Source of the DNA: CAYPXJ01 sp964414595
GTDB taxonomy: Bacteria; Pseudomonadota; Alphaproteobacteria; Rickettsiales; CAIJLX01
Direction: 5' to 3'
DNA: 7,758 nt
Assembly (NCBI GenBank): GCA_964414595.1
Contig: CAYPXJ010000060.1
Span: forward strand, 1-7,758
Shown: positions 1-6,032 of the stretch, piece by piece
Layout of the letters: every line of letters begins with the position of its first letter
Position numbering within the stretch: the stretch's first letter is position 1
Program-made: the position numbers and the translations under genes
The notes under the pieces: model-generated
What the model saw: the letters and a program-made list of their open reading frames with translations, nothing else
Told to the model about the DNA's origin: nothing
Databases searched by the model: none

Positions 1-2
1 CA

Positions 3-191
3 CCACAGGTTTTTGACTACGCACAAATTTATGCGCTGCATACAAAAGCATCGCATCATGAATATACAGATGACGCAGCACTTGTCGAAGAAGCGGGGAT
101 AAAAGTGATTGCGGTACCGGGGGAAGAACGTAATATAAAAATAACCACCGCCTATGATATGAAACTCGCCGAAGCTATGTGGAAATTATGA
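3..191 (+). CDS. ispD: IspD, 2-C-methyl-D-erythritol 4-phosphate cytidylyltransferase (3' end only)
   Basis: This is the last 62 residues of IspD; the gene enters from the left edge. IspD joins CTP and MEP to make CDP-methylerythritol, the third step of cytosolic MEP isoprenoid synthesis. The visible peptide starts PQVFDY, which matches the conserved TPQ-F region. It then has TDDAALVEEAG (the T-D-A region near the substrate site), and ends with NIKITTAYDMKLAE, the family's closing N-K-T-x-x-D-x-x-x-A-E signature. The frame ends in TGA at 189-191. Its last bases overlap the start of ispF in an ATGA arrangement, so the two are probably translationally coupled. Many alphaproteobacteria have IspD and IspF fused into one protein; here a stop codon separates them exactly at the domain boundary. 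The catalytic N-terminal part is outside the window. Identification rests on the C-terminal motifs and on the neighbour. Confidence 0.92.
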   Translation, partial: PQVFDYAQIYALHTKASHHEYTDDAALVEEAGIKVIAVPGEERNIKITTAYDMKLAEAMWKL

Positions 192-685
192 TACGTACTG
201 GAATGGGGTTGGATGTGCATGCCTTTGGCGCGGAAGTAGATCCGACAGATGGTCATGTGCTTATTAAAATCTGTGGGGTAGAAGTACCTTTTACGAAGCC
301 TGTGATAGGGCATTCGGATGCAGATGTCGGTTTACATGCTCTGACTGATGCGCTTCTCGGCGCTATAGCGGCAGGCGATATTGGTGACCATTTCCCGTCC
401 AATGATCCGAAATGGAAGGGTGCGGATTCAACATTGTTTGTAGAGCATGCAGAAACGCTAGTACAACAAGCGGGTGGCCGCATTCATAATGTGGATATTA
501 CTATCGCCTGCGAACTTCCTAAAATTGCGCCCTTTAAGATGGCCATGAAAAAACGGGTCGCTGAAATTCTTGATCTTAAAGAATCGCAAGTGAATATCAA
601 AGCAACGACAACAGAAAAGCTTGGATTTCTAGGTCGTGAAGAGGGATTAGCAGCCATGGCGATTGCAACGGTGGATAGTATATGA
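188..685 (+). CDS. ispF: IspF, 2-C-methyl-D-erythritol 2,4-cyclodiphosphate synthase
   Basis: IspF cyclises CDP-methylerythritol 2-phosphate to the 2,4-cyclodiphosphate with release of CMP, the fifth step of the MEP pathway. The family acts as a homotrimer with metal ions. The predicted 165 residues are a normal length. Metal ligands are visible as D9 and H11 (GLDVHAFG) and H50 (in SDADVGLHALTDALLGA). Also present are GDIGDHFPSNDP (about 63-74), KGAD (77-80) and the C-terminal TTEKLGFLGREEG (141-153) that contacts the nucleotide phosphates. I chose the ATG at 188, which overlaps the ispD stop. An in-frame GTG at 179 would add only three residues not expected before the conserved MIRTGMG start. 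A weak SD-like TGGA lies at 180-183. The loop after the first motif is several residues longer than in E. coli IspF. The stop TGA (683-685) overlaps the pgpA ATG by 4 nt. Confidence 0.97.
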   Translation: MIRTGMGLDVHAFGAEVDPTDGHVLIKICGVEVPFTKPVIGHSDADVGLHALTDALLGAIAAGDIGDHFPSNDPKWKGADSTLFVEHAETLVQQAGGRIHNVDITIACELPKIAPFKMAMKKRVAEILDLKESQVNIKATTTEKLGFLGREEGLAAMAIATVDSI

Positions 686-1329
686 CGGCAAAAAAATCAG
701 CTCGTAAAAAAACAAAATCTAAATCAAAATTTCGCCTTATCAAGCCACCGAGTAAAGCAAAGCGCCCTCCATTTTGGCGTGCTAGCACACTTATTTCTAC
801 TGGTTGTGGCGTCGGCTATTTACCTGGACCTACGGGAACGTGGGGAAGTTTATTTGCCCTGATTATTTTTTATCCGCTGATGTATCAGTTTTTAAAAATT
901 CACTTGGCGGCGTTCTTACTGCTTCCCTTAGTAGTTGCGCTTGTGGGAGTATGGGCCGCAAAAAAATATGTCGCGTTCACGAAGGAACATGATCCTCGCA
1001 CCATTGTGATTGATGAAATTGCGGGGCAATTTATTGCATTAACTTTATTTATCATTCTTAACTATCTTCTGTTTCCCACTATATGTCCGCCTAATTCTAT
1101 GGCGGAACCTGGTTTCGCAGAACTTACATTAGCGATTTCCAATATTACTCTTGCACCGTTTTTAGCATTCCGTTTTTTCGACATTGTAAAGCCCTGGCCT
1201 ATAAGCTGGATTGACCGGACTATGAAAGGTGCGGATGGAGTAATGCTGGACGACATAGCAGCGGGGATTGCAGCCGGGTTAACAGCACCACTTTTTATTC
1301 TCCTCTTTAAGCTTACAAGCTGGTGTTGA
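682..1329 (+). CDS. pgpA: PgpA-type phosphatidylglycerophosphatase A, with basic N-terminal tail
   Basis: PgpA dephosphorylates phosphatidylglycerophosphate to phosphatidylglycerol at the inner membrane. Family signatures in order are the STGCGVGYLPGPTGTWGSL segment (39-57), the acidic IVIDEIAGQFIAL motif (108-120, D111 and E112 probably metal/catalytic), FRFFDIVKPWP (163-173) and GADGVMLDDIAAG (183-195). Hydrophobic stretches at about 55-70, 76-93, 117-131 and 194-210 fit a multi-pass membrane protein. At 215 residues it is clearly longer than E. coli PgpA (about 172). The excess lies in a Lys/Arg-rich tail of about 35 residues (AKKSARKKTKSKSK) and a loop of about 20-25 residues (about 131-155, containing two prolines and an FAEL segment) between the two catalytic halves. 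SD-like GGTGGA at 670-675 sits 6 nt before the ATG. The start overlaps the ispF stop and the end overlaps the pncC start, so it belongs to the coupled operon. Confidence 0.93.
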   Translation: MTAKKSARKKTKSKSKFRLIKPPSKAKRPPFWRASTLISTGCGVGYLPGPTGTWGSLFALIIFYPLMYQFLKIHLAAFLLLPLVVALVGVWAAKKYVAFTKEHDPRTIVIDEIAGQFIALTLFIILNYLLFPTICPPNSMAEPGFAELTLAISNITLAPFLAFRFFDIVKPWPISWIDRTMKGADGVMLDDIAAGIAAGLTAPLFILLFKLTSWC

Positions 1330-1802
1330 TGGCACAAAAGCACTTTGAGAAATTATTTCAAATATTAAAACTCAAACATTTGAGATTGGTAACGGCAGAA
1401 TCGTGCACAGGTGGATTAGTTGCCGCGGCAATAACAGAGATACCCGGGTCATCTGATATTTTTGATCGGGGTTTTGTGACCTACTCGAATGAGTCAAAGG
1501 TACAATTGCTCAGCGTGCCTGCTACTCATATAAAAAAACATGGCGCGGTGAGTAAACAAGTGGCGATGGCGATGGCAAAAGGTGCCATCAAACATTCGCA
1601 AGCCGATGTCAGCGTTGCTATTACCGGCATTGCAGGGCCCGGCGGTGGAAATACTAAAAAGCCAGTCGGCCTTGTGTATATTGCGACAGCGTACAAAGGT
1701 GAAATCCGGTGCGCAAAACTTATTCTAAAAGGTAATAGATCGGGCATTAGAAGGCAAGCCATTGAAAAGTCGGTAGAATTTCTTCTCGCGCGGATCCGGT
1801 AA
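1329..1802 (+). CDS. pncC: CinA C-terminal-type nicotinamide-nucleotide amidohydrolase (PncC)
   Basis: This stand-alone CinA C-terminal domain protein of 157 residues is close in length to E. coli PncC (about 165). Characterised members deamidate nicotinamide mononucleotide to nicotinate mononucleotide, feeding NAD recycling in the cytosol. Signatures are VTAESCTGG (21-29), FDRGFVTYSNESK (45-57), GAVSKQVA (72-79), AITGIAGPGGG (97-107) and KPVGLVYIA (111-119), all in the expected order. The N-terminal MoaB-like domain of full-length CinA is absent. The ATG at 1329 shares one base with the pgpA stop (TGATG). In-frame GTG and TTG codons just upstream are possible starts, but the ATG fits the coupling pattern. 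In alphaproteobacteria this gene commonly follows ispDF and pgpA, which supports the call. The exact enzymatic role is inferred from the family; some members are annotated only as competence/damage-inducible. Confidence 0.92.
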   Translation: MAQKHFEKLFQILKLKHLRLVTAESCTGGLVAAAITEIPGSSDIFDRGFVTYSNESKVQLLSVPATHIKKHGAVSKQVAMAMAKGAIKHSQADVSVAITGIAGPGGGNTKKPVGLVYIATAYKGEIRCAKLILKGNRSGIRRQAIEKSVEFLLARIR

Positions 1803-1822
1803 TTCTGCTATAAAATAAGAGC

Positions 1823-1829
1823 AGGGGAG
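1823..1829 (+). promoter_or_regulatory. Strong ribosome binding site of phaZ
   Basis: AGGGGAG lies 4 nt before the phaZ ATG at 1834. It is the strongest SD-like sequence of the left block and fixes the phaZ start. It also indicates that phaZ initiates independently, unlike the overlapping genes upstream, which rely on coupling. Confidence 0.75.
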
Positions 1830-1833
1830 TTTT

Positions 1834-3126
1834 ATGTTTATACACGCAAGCGATTATTATTATACTTGGCTCGAAATGTACCGTGCGGCAATTTGGCCTG
1901 TCAATTTCGCGGCGAAACTTGCGGGGAATGTACAGGGCTCACCATTTAACCCGCTTAATTATTCTGATGCAGGCCGTGCACTAGCGGCAACATTTGAGCT
2001 AACAGAGCGCCTCACGCGCAACTACGGCGAACCTGAGTGGGACATTCCAAGTGCAAAAGTGGATGGTCAGGAATACCCTATCAAAGTCAAAACGATAAAA
2101 TCTAAACCCTTTTGCAAACTGCTGAACTTTCAAAAGCAAGGTATTAATAAGGAGCAACCACGATTACTTATCGTAGCTCCGCTCTCTGGCCATTATGCAA
2201 CGCTTTTGCGCGGTACTGTGCGTGATACCCTGCCGCACTACGATGTTTATATTACGGACTGGGAAAACGCGCGTGACGTACCTGTGACTAAAGGTAAATT
2301 CGATTTGGATGATTACATCGACTATCTTATGGAATTTATGCGTCATATGGGGAAGGGCTATCATATGATGGCAGTATGTCAGCCTTCCGTGCCCGCTTTC
2401 GCGGCTGTTTCGCTCATGTCAGCCGAACAGGATCAGGCAGTGCCACATTCGCTCATTTTGATTGGGGGGCCGATTGATACGCGCATTAATCCCACGGACG
2501 TAAATCATACGGCGGAGTATCGGCCGATTGAGTGGTTTGAGCGTCATGTAATTTCGGTTGTACCTGCAAATTATCCCGGCTTTATGCGCCGCGTATATCC
2601 TGGTTTTATTCAGCTGACAGGATTTATGACCATGAATCTTGATCGCCACTTAGGTGAACATTTTAATTTATTCCTGCATTTGACGCGAGGAGATGGTGAT
2701 AGTGCCGAGGCCCATCGCAAATTTTATAATGAATATCTCTCTGTGTTGGATTTGACGGCGGAATTCTATCTACAAACGGTGGATATCGTGTTCAAACAGC
2801 ACGCCCTGCCGAAAGGCACGTGGATTTCGCGCGAACGCCCTGTGCGTCCTGATAAGATTACCAAAACAGGAATTATGGCGATCGAAGGTGAGCTGGATGA
2901 TATTTCCGGTGTAGGTCAAACAAAGGCTGCATTAAAGCTAGCGGGCCATTTGCCAGATAGTATGAAATGCTATCATAAGCAAAAAGGCGTAGGCCATTAC
3001 GGAAGTTTTAATGGGCGCAAATTCCGCGATTTGATTGTACCTGAAATTGTGAAATTTACCACGGCGATGGAAAAGAAAGAACCGACCCAACGCCGCGTCA
3101 CGCCGCTCTTTAGAGCCGCGCAATAA
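1834..3126 (+). CDS. phaZ: Intracellular polyhydroxyalkanoate (PHB) depolymerase PhaZ
   Basis: PhaZ of this type hydrolyses native amorphous polyhydroxybutyrate granules inside the cell, releasing hydroxyacid units as carbon and energy. The 430-residue product has the family's ordered motifs: an N-terminal segment with a FNPLNYSDAGRALAA-type sequence (38-52), RLLIVAPLSGHYATLLRGTV (110-129), VYITDWENARDVP (138-150), FDLDDYIDY (156-164), AVCQPSVP (180-187), GGPIDTR (211-217) and MNLDRHL (267-273). The predicted alpha/beta-hydrolase triad is C182 in the nucleophile elbow, D355 or D356 in ELDDISGVGQT, and H388 in GVGHYG. A cysteine nucleophile is characteristic of this intracellular class. There is no signal peptide. 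The gene follows pncC by 31 nt and may be read through from it. Its stop touches the serA stop. No phaC or phasin gene is in the window, so the presence of PHA is inferred only from this gene. Confidence 0.95.
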   Translation: MFIHASDYYYTWLEMYRAAIWPVNFAAKLAGNVQGSPFNPLNYSDAGRALAATFELTERLTRNYGEPEWDIPSAKVDGQEYPIKVKTIKSKPFCKLLNFQKQGINKEQPRLLIVAPLSGHYATLLRGTVRDTLPHYDVYITDWENARDVPVTKGKFDLDDYIDYLMEFMRHMGKGYHMMAVCQPSVPAFAAVSLMSAEQDQAVPHSLILIGGPIDTRINPTDVNHTAEYRPIEWFERHVISVVPANYPGFMRRVYPGFIQLTGFMTMNLDRHLGEHFNLFLHLTRGDGDSAEAHRKFYNEYLSVLDLTAEFYLQTVDIVFKQHALPKGTWISRERPVRPDKITKTGIMAIEGELDDISGVGQTKAALKLAGHLPDSMKCYHKQKGVGHYGSFNGRKFRDLIVPEIVKFTTAMEKKEPTQRRVTPLFRAAQ

Positions 3127-4710
3127 TTAGAATTTTAGCATTTTTGCTTTTAGCACGCTTGGCAATTTCGAGATTTCTTCGAGTTGCTTTGCGCTAACAG
3201 GCTGATCTAATTCCAGCAGCGCCACCGCGTCGCCTTTTTTCTTATCGTTACGGCCCAGATGGAAATTAGCGATGTTAATTTTTGCGTTACCAAGATACGT
3301 GCCTAACGCTCCAATCAAACCCGGTTTATCTTCATTCTGTACATAAAGCGTATTGGAGCCAAGTGCTGCTTCCAGCTTCACGCCATGAATTTCGACAATA
3401 CGTGCCTGCGTACCAAATACAGTGCCCGCGCTTTCGCGTGTTTGTTTATCAGTCACAAGAGTGAGGCGGATAAGTGTTTGATAGTTATCGGTTCGTTCAT
3501 TTTTGGTTTCACTGATATCGATTCCGCGCTCTTTTGCGATCACCGGTGCATTAACCATATTCACGGATTCGACAAGCGGAGTCAGCAGGCCTTTGAGTAT
3601 CGATGCCGTTAATGGCTTGGTGTTCAGTTGAGAAACCAGACCCTGATATTCAATTTTCACACTCTTAATGCCAGTTTCGGTAATCTGGCCAGCAAAGCTG
3701 CCGAGTTGATCTGCAAGCGTCAAATACGGCTGCAACTTGGTTGCATCTTCCTTCGAAACGGAAGGCATGTTGAGAGCGTTTGTAATGCCGCCGGTAGTTA
3801 GGTATTCCGCAATTTGTTCAGCAACCTGAACTGCAACATTTTCCTGTGCTTCATTGGTAGAGGCACCGAGGTGAGGCGTACAAACCACATTTTCCATACC
3901 GAATAGAATATTTTTAGTGGCGGGCTCTTCTTCGAATACATCGAGCGCCGCTGCTGCTACATGGCCAGACTCAATCGCGCTCTTAAGCGCCGCTTCATCA
4001 ATTAAACCACCGCGCGCGCAATTAATAATACGTACACCTTTCTTGGTTTTTGCTAGCGTATCCTTATTAAGAATATTGCGCGTACCTTCTGTCAACGGGG
4101 TATGGAGCGTGATAAAATCTGCACGCTTTAAGAGATCATTCAACTCTACTTTTTCCAAGTTAAGTGCTTTTGCACGCTCCTCGGAAAGGAAAGGATCATA
4201 GGCAATTACTTTCATTTTTAGCCCTTGGGCGCGGTCGGCCACAATCGAGCCGATATTACCGCAACCAATCAAACCGAGTGTTTTCATCGAAACTTCAACA
4301 CCCATAAATTTATTTTTTTCCCATTTGCCGGCATGTGTGGAAGCATTCGCATCAGGGATTTGACGAGCGATAGCAAACATCATTGCAATGGCGTGTTCAG
4401 CAGTGGTAACCGAATTACCAAACGGCGTATTCATCACGATGATACCGCGCGCGGTTGCCGCTGGAATATCAACGTTATCCACGCCAATACCCGCACGACC
4501 GATAACTTTTAAGTTTTTAGCTGCAGCAAGAATATCTTTGGTGACTTTGGTGGCCGAACGAATGGCAAGACCCTCGTATTCGCCAATGATTGCTTTAAGC
4601 TCATCTGGCTTCAGGCCGGTTTTCACATCGGCTTGCACGCCCGCTTGTTTGAAGACGTCAATGGCTTGCGGGGAGAGTTTATCGGAAATGAGAACTTTCG
4701 GTTTAGACAT
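3127..4710 (-). CDS. serA: SerA, D-3-phosphoglycerate dehydrogenase (long form with ASB and ACT domains)
   Basis: SerA oxidises 3-phosphoglycerate to 3-phosphohydroxypyruvate with NAD+, the entry step of serine synthesis. The 527-residue length matches the long type-1 enzymes. The N-terminal substrate-binding part includes RSATKVTKDIL and GRAGIGVDNVD (71-81). The Rossmann motif GLIGCGNIG is at 146-154, with the acidic cofactor residue D172 in AYDPF. Catalytic residues are R233 (NCARGGLIDE), E262 (DVFEEEP) and H280 (CTPHLGAST). A middle region of about 320-450 fits the allosteric substrate-binding (ASB) domain. The end, from about 455, is an ACT domain (EDKPGLIGALGTYLG), the usual site of serine feedback control; inhibition here is inferred, not shown. 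It starts 1 nt after the serC stop and lacks a strong SD of its own, so coupled translation from the serC transcript is likely. It converges on phaZ with no intergenic base. Confidence 0.97.
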   Translation of the reverse strand: MSKPKVLISDKLSPQAIDVFKQAGVQADVKTGLKPDELKAIIGEYEGLAIRSATKVTKDILAAAKNLKVIGRAGIGVDNVDIPAATARGIIVMNTPFGNSVTTAEHAIAMMFAIARQIPDANASTHAGKWEKNKFMGVEVSMKTLGLIGCGNIGSIVADRAQGLKMKVIAYDPFLSEERAKALNLEKVELNDLLKRADFITLHTPLTEGTRNILNKDTLAKTKKGVRIINCARGGLIDEAALKSAIESGHVAAAALDVFEEEPATKNILFGMENVVCTPHLGASTNEAQENVAVQVAEQIAEYLTTGGITNALNMPSVSKEDATKLQPYLTLADQLGSFAGQITETGIKSVKIEYQGLVSQLNTKPLTASILKGLLTPLVESVNMVNAPVIAKERGIDISETKNERTDNYQTLIRLTLVTDKQTRESAGTVFGTQARIVEIHGVKLEAALGSNTLYVQNEDKPGLIGALGTYLGNAKINIANFHLGRNDKKKGDAVALLELDQPVSAKQLEEISKLPSVLKAKMLKF

Positions 4711-4711
4711 A

Positions 4712-5878
4712 TTAAGCTGCTTTCGCCTTTGCTTGGAGTTGTTGGAATGCGTAATCGAGCCATTCGGTGAGGATTTCTAAATCAGCGGTTTCGACCGTTG
4801 CGCCGCCCCAAATACGAATGCCTGCAGGTGCATCGCGGTAGGCGCCGATATCATAGGCCACGCCCTCATCTTCGAGGATTTTTGCAAGCTGCTTAGCAAG
4901 CGCCGCTTGCGTTTCCTTATCTTGCGAAGTGTACCAAGAATCAACGATTTTAAAACAAATTGAGGTGCAGGAAATGGTCGCTGGATTTTCGGCGAGGAAA
5001 GCAATCCATGGGGATTTCTTCAGCCAGTTTTTGAAGACGCTGAGATTGTTTTCTGAGCGTTGAATCAGCGCTTTCAATCCGCCGATTTTTTCTGCCCATT
5101 TGAGTGCGTCGAGTTGATCTTCTACGCAGAGCATCGATGGCGTATTGATGGTTTCGCCTTCGAAAATACCGTCGATTAATTTGCCGCCTTTCGTCATGCG
5201 GAAAATTTTCGGCAACGGCCAGGAAGGTTTATAGGATTCGAGACGAGCCACCGCGCGCGGCGAGAGAATCAGCATGCCGTGCGCTGCTTCGCCGCCCATG
5301 ACTTTTTGCCAAGAATAGGTGGTGACATCGAGTTTCTTCCATGGGAGATCCATCGCAAATACAGCGGAGGTTGCATCGCAGAAAGTGAGGCCTTCGCGAT
5401 CGTCTTTAATCCAATCGCCATTCGGTACGCGCACGCCGGAAGTGGTGCCGTTCCAGGTGAAAATCACATCGCGCGCAAAATCGACTTTAGAAAGATCGGG
5501 CAGTTTGCCGTAATCCGCCTTCATCACGCGTAGGTCGGAAATTTTGAGCTGCTTTTCAATGTCCGTGACCCAACCATCGCCAAAACTTTCCCAAGCAAGT
5601 GCGTCAATGCCGCGTGCGCCGAGCATGCTCCACATTGCCATTTCAAATGCGCCAGTATCGGAAGCGGGTACAATACCAATCTTGTAATCCGCGGGCACGT
5701 TAAGAATTTTTCGCGTAAGGTCGATAACCTCCTTTAATTTCGCTTTACCAACTTTAGCTCGATGCGAACGGCCAACCGGCGTGCCTTTTAGCGCATCAAG
5801 TGTCCAGCCAGGGCGTTTTGCGCAAGGGCCAGAAGAAAAGCAATTATTTGCAGGTTTCTTAGTTGGTTTTGAGGTCAT
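4712..5878 (-). CDS. serC: SerC, phosphoserine aminotransferase (alphaproteobacterial subtype)
   Basis: SerC is a PLP enzyme that transfers an amino group from glutamate to 3-phosphohydroxypyruvate, giving phosphoserine; in many bacteria it also serves pyridoxine synthesis. The predicted 388 residues match the alphaproteobacterial class V form. Conserved blocks are NNCFSSGPCAKRPGW (11-25), GRSHRAKVGK (36-45), IVPASDTGAFEMAMW (69-83), FTWNGTTSGVRVPN (140-153), the PLP lysine K192 in SWQKVMGGEAAHGM, ETINTPSMLCVEDQLDA, and the C-terminal GVAYDIGAYRDAPAGIRIW. I chose the ATG at 5878. GGAA (in AATGGAACTTTC) lies 6 nt upstream, and MTSKPTKKPANN fits family N-termini. Longer in-frame starts (ATG at 5920, TTG at 5944) fall within the predicted promoter and would not be on that transcript. 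It is the first gene of the serCA operon. A serB phosphatase is not in the window. Confidence 0.97.
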   Translation of the reverse strand: MTSKPTKKPANNCFSSGPCAKRPGWTLDALKGTPVGRSHRAKVGKAKLKEVIDLTRKILNVPADYKIGIVPASDTGAFEMAMWSMLGARGIDALAWESFGDGWVTDIEKQLKISDLRVMKADYGKLPDLSKVDFARDVIFTWNGTTSGVRVPNGDWIKDDREGLTFCDATSAVFAMDLPWKKLDVTTYSWQKVMGGEAAHGMLILSPRAVARLESYKPSWPLPKIFRMTKGGKLIDGIFEGETINTPSMLCVEDQLDALKWAEKIGGLKALIQRSENNLSVFKNWLKKSPWIAFLAENPATISCTSICFKIVDSWYTSQDKETQAALAKQLAKILEDEGVAYDIGAYRDAPAGIRIWGGATVETADLEILTEWLDYAFQQLQAKAKAA

Positions 5879-5915
5879 GAAAGTTCCATTAGAAGTAAAA
5901 TTAAAAACGGCGCGC

Positions 5916-5944
5916 AGCATAAATTTGCACTGCGAGTACGTCAA
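5916..5944 (-). promoter_or_regulatory. Predicted sigma70-type promoter of serC-serA
   Basis: On the minus strand, TTGACG (5939-5944) is followed after exactly 17 nt by TATGCT (5916-5921). That is 5/6 and 4/6 matches to the consensus -35 and -10. Transcription would begin near 5908-5909, giving a leader of about 30 nt before the serC ATG. The prediction comes from sequence only. It agrees with the chosen serC start and with the A-tracts directly upstream. Confidence 0.7.
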
Positions 5945-5946
5945 TC

Positions 5947-5969
5947 AAAAATGCAAAAAAATCAGAAAA
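5947..5969 (-). promoter_or_regulatory. Phased A-tracts / UP-element-like sequence upstream of the serC promoter
   Basis: Three runs of A on the plus strand (T on minus) of 5, 7 and 4 bases occupy 5947-5951, 5955-5961 and 5966-5969. Their centres are about 9-9.5 bp apart, close to one helical turn. Relative to the predicted serC start they cover about -39 to -61, where UP elements contact the RNA polymerase alpha subunit. Phased A-tracts also bend DNA. The functional role is inferred from position and composition. Confidence 0.45.
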
Positions 5970-5982
5970 CTGCTTGCAGCAG
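5970..5982. repeat. 13-nt dyad symmetry CTGCTTGCAGCAG between divergent promoters
   Basis: CTGCT and AGCAG arms flank a 3-nt centre, giving a perfect 5-bp inverted repeat. It overlaps the predicted -35 of the rightward promoter (5974-5979) and lies at about -62 to -74 of the serC promoter, so it could be an operator. Read on the minus strand it is a small hairpin followed by a T-rich tract (TTTTCTGATTTTTTT), resembling a weak intrinsic terminator. No leftward gene lies upstream for it to terminate, so it might only block spurious or antisense transcription. Confidence 0.4.
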
Positions 5983-6002
5983 ATGAGAATAGTTCTTAAA
6001 AT
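5974..6002 (+). promoter_or_regulatory. Predicted promoter of the redoxin-oxygenase gene
   Basis: TTGCAG (5974-5979), a 17-nt spacer and TAAAAT (5997-6002) form a promoter with a weak -35 (3/6) and a good -10 (5/6). The expected start is near 6009, giving a leader of about 24 nt. The leader carries AGGAA (6026-6030) just before the ATG at 6033. This supports expression of the gene downstream despite its frameshift. Confidence 0.5.
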
Positions 6003-6032
6003 GTTGCAATATTAACCATACTTTCAGGAATC

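Noticed and set aside
1562..1576. Short tandem GCGATG repeat in pncC
   Set aside because: Two copies encoding Ala-Met within a normal helix; no sign of a variable repeat.
1809..1814. TATAAA as a -10 box for phaZ
   Set aside because: No acceptable -35 lies 16-18 nt upstream (the area is TCTCGCG-like), and the sequence is in an A/T-rich gap where such a match is expected by chance.
3105..3116. GCTC-TTTA-GAGC hairpin near the end of phaZ as a terminator
   Set aside because: The stem is only 4 bp, inside coding sequence, and not followed by a T-run on either strand.
3136..3148. AGCA-TTTT-TGCT at the 3' end of serA as a terminator
   Set aside because: The 4-bp A/T-rich stem lies within the last codons and is too weak to count. 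Its repetition reflects Lys/Ala codons.
4388..4780. Plus-strand open frame of about 130 codons opposite serA/serC
   Set aside because: It runs antisense to strongly conserved serA/serC coding sequence, matches no recognisable family, and is typical of a shadow frame.
5879..5915. A structured serC-leader RNA like the serC motif reported in alphaproteobacteria
   Set aside because: The predicted leader is only about 30 nt, A/U-rich, and forms no stem I can see. A covariance-model search with the Rfam serC family would decide.
5913..5936. Hairpin CGCAG...CTGCG followed by T-rich sequence as a serC attenuator
   Set aside because: The arms coincide with the spacer and -10 of a well-spaced promoter, so they would not be transcribed from it. 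The T-run is also offset from the stem by several G/C bases.
5879..5944. N-terminal extension of SerC starting at ATG 5920 or TTG 5944
   Set aside because: The extra residues (MLRAVFNFTSNGTF) do not resemble SerC N-termini, have no SD, and overlap the predicted -10/-35 boxes. The ATG at 5878 fits better.
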